NCBI GenBank assembly: GCA_019916065.1
Contig: CM034243.1
Location: 4,092,001 to 4,156,000, forward strand
Direction: 5' to 3'
Origin: Vitellaria paradoxa
Lineage: Eukaryota; Streptophyta; Magnoliopsida; Ericales; Sapotaceae
Length of the DNA: 64,000 nucleotides
Shown in pieces: positions 62,521 through 64,000 of this stretch; within the stretch, counting starts at the first letter, position 1; the number at the start of each line of letters is the position of its first letter. Under the pieces are notes generated by a model. That model was not told the DNA's origin. It made no database searches and worked only from the letters and a program-made list of their open reading frames with translations. A program made the position numbers and the translations under genes.

Positions 62521-62970
62521 TGAACTTTCGGGACATGTTTTCTAATGCATAAAGTTTGGACAACCTATGATGAATAAAACTTTCATGATAATCTACAAAT
62601 ATGTCCCTTTGCAGTCAACTGAAAGTTTCCTCTGATTGATTATAGTCTCTATGCAAATTGCCACTCTCTTGAGGGCATACCCAACATTTACCAACCTCTT
62701 CAAACAATATATTCCATAAACTACCAGCATCAGGGCAATGTAAAAATAGATGATCCAATGTCTCCCCACTGTTTCTGCACATCACACACCAATTTGGAGA
62801 CATGCATCAGCCCAGCCTCCCTTTTTCGTAACATATCACTGATATTGAGGTTACAGTGGGCCACTAACCAATCAAAAATTTTAATTTTAATTGGTACACT
62901 GGCCTTCCATATCACTGATATTGACTTTAGTCTCTGTACAAGGGACTTGAGGTGGTTCCAATTGCACCAA
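62412..62970. repeat. Duplicated HUB1 downstream segment, second copy split
   Basis: Copy one (about 62412-62512) runs ATGATGAATAAAACTTTCAT, CAACTGAAAG, then CTTGAGGTGGTTCCAATT. Copy two starts at about 62569 with the same order, but the part from CTTGAGGTGG appears only after 62940. The interruption is the LINE fragment at 62656-62925. Confidence 0.8.
62656..62925 (-). mobile_element. LINE zf-RVT fragment inserted downstream of HUB1
   Basis: Two overlapping minus-strand frames read PIKIKIFDWLVAHCNLNISD (about 62896-62840) and NWCVMCRNSGETLDHLFLHC (about 62797-62738), classic zf-RVT text. Similar 15-bp words flank it (TATAGTCTCTATGCA at 62641 and TTTAGTCTCTGTACA at 62926), compatible with a target duplication. 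Both LINE ends are truncated. Confidence 0.7.
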
Positions 62971-62999
62971 TCATATAGTTGGGATGATTGTATTGAGTT

Positions 63000-64000
63000 G
63001 GTTTCAGCACAAGGTCTTCGTTAGTAAAGGTGGCATGTATTAGAATATGGATTTACAAGGCTCCTTCATATTCACTTTGCCGTAGTAGATTTGGTGTTTG
63101 TCAGAATCCAGCTTCTTCTGAACAAGCATCCTGATATCAGAATGAAGGTTTCTGGATGATTATCCTTACCTTAGATGAATCCAATCCCATCTGATACCGA
63201 TTCTATCCTAATAGCTCAGATGAGCCTTCATAATTTGGAAGAACTGTTCCAATAAGAGGATAATCAATTATCACAGTATTCCATCATCAGACTCTCTTTG
63301 ATTGCTGACCTTCACCTTAAGCATGATATTGTGGACTGAAAATAATGCTAAAATTACAATTAGAAGTTGCCTTGTTGTTTTATTTATTTTTGGAAACTAT
63401 AAATTTGTGTTGCTTGTTTCCTAATTTTCCTTTTATTTTGTTTGCTTTTCTTTTTAATTATTGAAATGTAGCATTATAATCCTGGTCTTGCTTGAATTAG
63501 GGTTTCTAGATTTTCTATCTAAATATATGCAAGGGCTCTACTCAAGTGGGAGTTTTCAGATTATCAGAGCCTCGGATATTATTGTGTGTTTCTCGTCTCC
63601 TTTATTATTGGGCATCCTTTTGAAGAATCAACCATTGTTGATATCTTAATCCCGGTATTCTTAGAGAATCAACAGGTTTAAGAAGATTATTCCCTGGCAT
63701 TCGTGTGTGAGTCAATGGGTTTGAGTTTCTATCCCTTCCTGCCCGCTGCCCCAAGTCAGTTGGTATCAAAAGTCAACCCACCATCACATAGCTATAAAGC
63801 AACTTTATCAAACCCCTGATTCTAGTTGTGAACATGTTCATGGAATTGACAATAGGAAAGTTGTCCAAAACATCTTCATCGTTTAATTGTGCACCACCCT
63901 TGATGTGGAGTCAAGTGTTGAGAAAAATATATAGAAGAGGGCAAGAGCAAAAATCCACCACTCTAAACACATTCGGGTGAAATTAGAGACATCCCCAGTG
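63000..64000. other. Right edge: no gene; possible LTR end and primer-binding site
   Basis: No coding exon recognised. TGGTATCAAAAG at 63761-63772 resembles the initiator-tRNA-Met primer-binding site of LTR retrotransposons, and the preceding 63370-63758 could be a 5' LTR. The body of such an element would run beyond the window. Confidence 0.35.

Overview
This window is nuclear DNA of a flowering plant, most likely a woody eudicot or early-diverging dicot. It has GT-AG spliced genes with short exons, long AT-rich introns full of LINE and MITE debris, and telo-box promoter motifs. I cannot name the species. I see no bacterial, plastid or viral block, no tRNA or rRNA gene and no CRISPR.

Four protein genes account for the coding sequence. 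(1) At 324-1319 (+) are the last five exons of a 3-hydroxyisobutyryl-CoA hydrolase-like enzyme of the enoyl-CoA hydratase fold. (2) At 3192-16512 (-) is a complete 20-exon gene for mitochondrial elongation factor G (763 aa), convergent with gene 1. (3) At 20815-29734 (+) is a 501-aa alpha/beta-hydrolase of unknown substrate with a GHSKGG nucleophile elbow. It has a non-coding first exon near 18.25-18.38 kb and is divergent from gene 2. (4) At 33332-62046 (+) is a complete 19-exon gene for HUB1, the BRE1-type RING E3 ligase that mono-ubiquitinates histone H2B (881 aa). All exon joins in genes 2-4 were read by hand. Each keeps frame and uses GT/AG, and the total lengths match the known families.

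The rest is transposon history. Introns and flanks carry: a 922-bp Tourist-like element with a TAA target duplication; a 1,021-bp Mutator-like fold-back with a 9-bp target duplication; a 1,148-bp Tourist-like element with a TTA target duplication and an internal ~134-bp tandem array; and a Mutator-like MITE with a 10-bp duplication in the HUB1 promoter. There are also several small MITEs, at least two RTE-type LINE remnants, one long degenerate L1-type LINE and several L1 3' fragments. LTR retrotransposon traces occur in HUB1 intron 5 and at the right edge.

The four genes have unrelated jobs (branched-chain amino acid catabolism, mitochondrial translation, a probable lipase or esterase, chromatin ubiquitination). 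I see no operon-like system and no clear new biological system. The best leads are regulatory and structural: a telo-box inverted repeat before mEF-G, two uORFs and a MITE before HUB1, a competing splice acceptor in the hydrolase, the tandem array inside a MITE, and a HUB1 3' region that was duplicated and then broken by a LINE.
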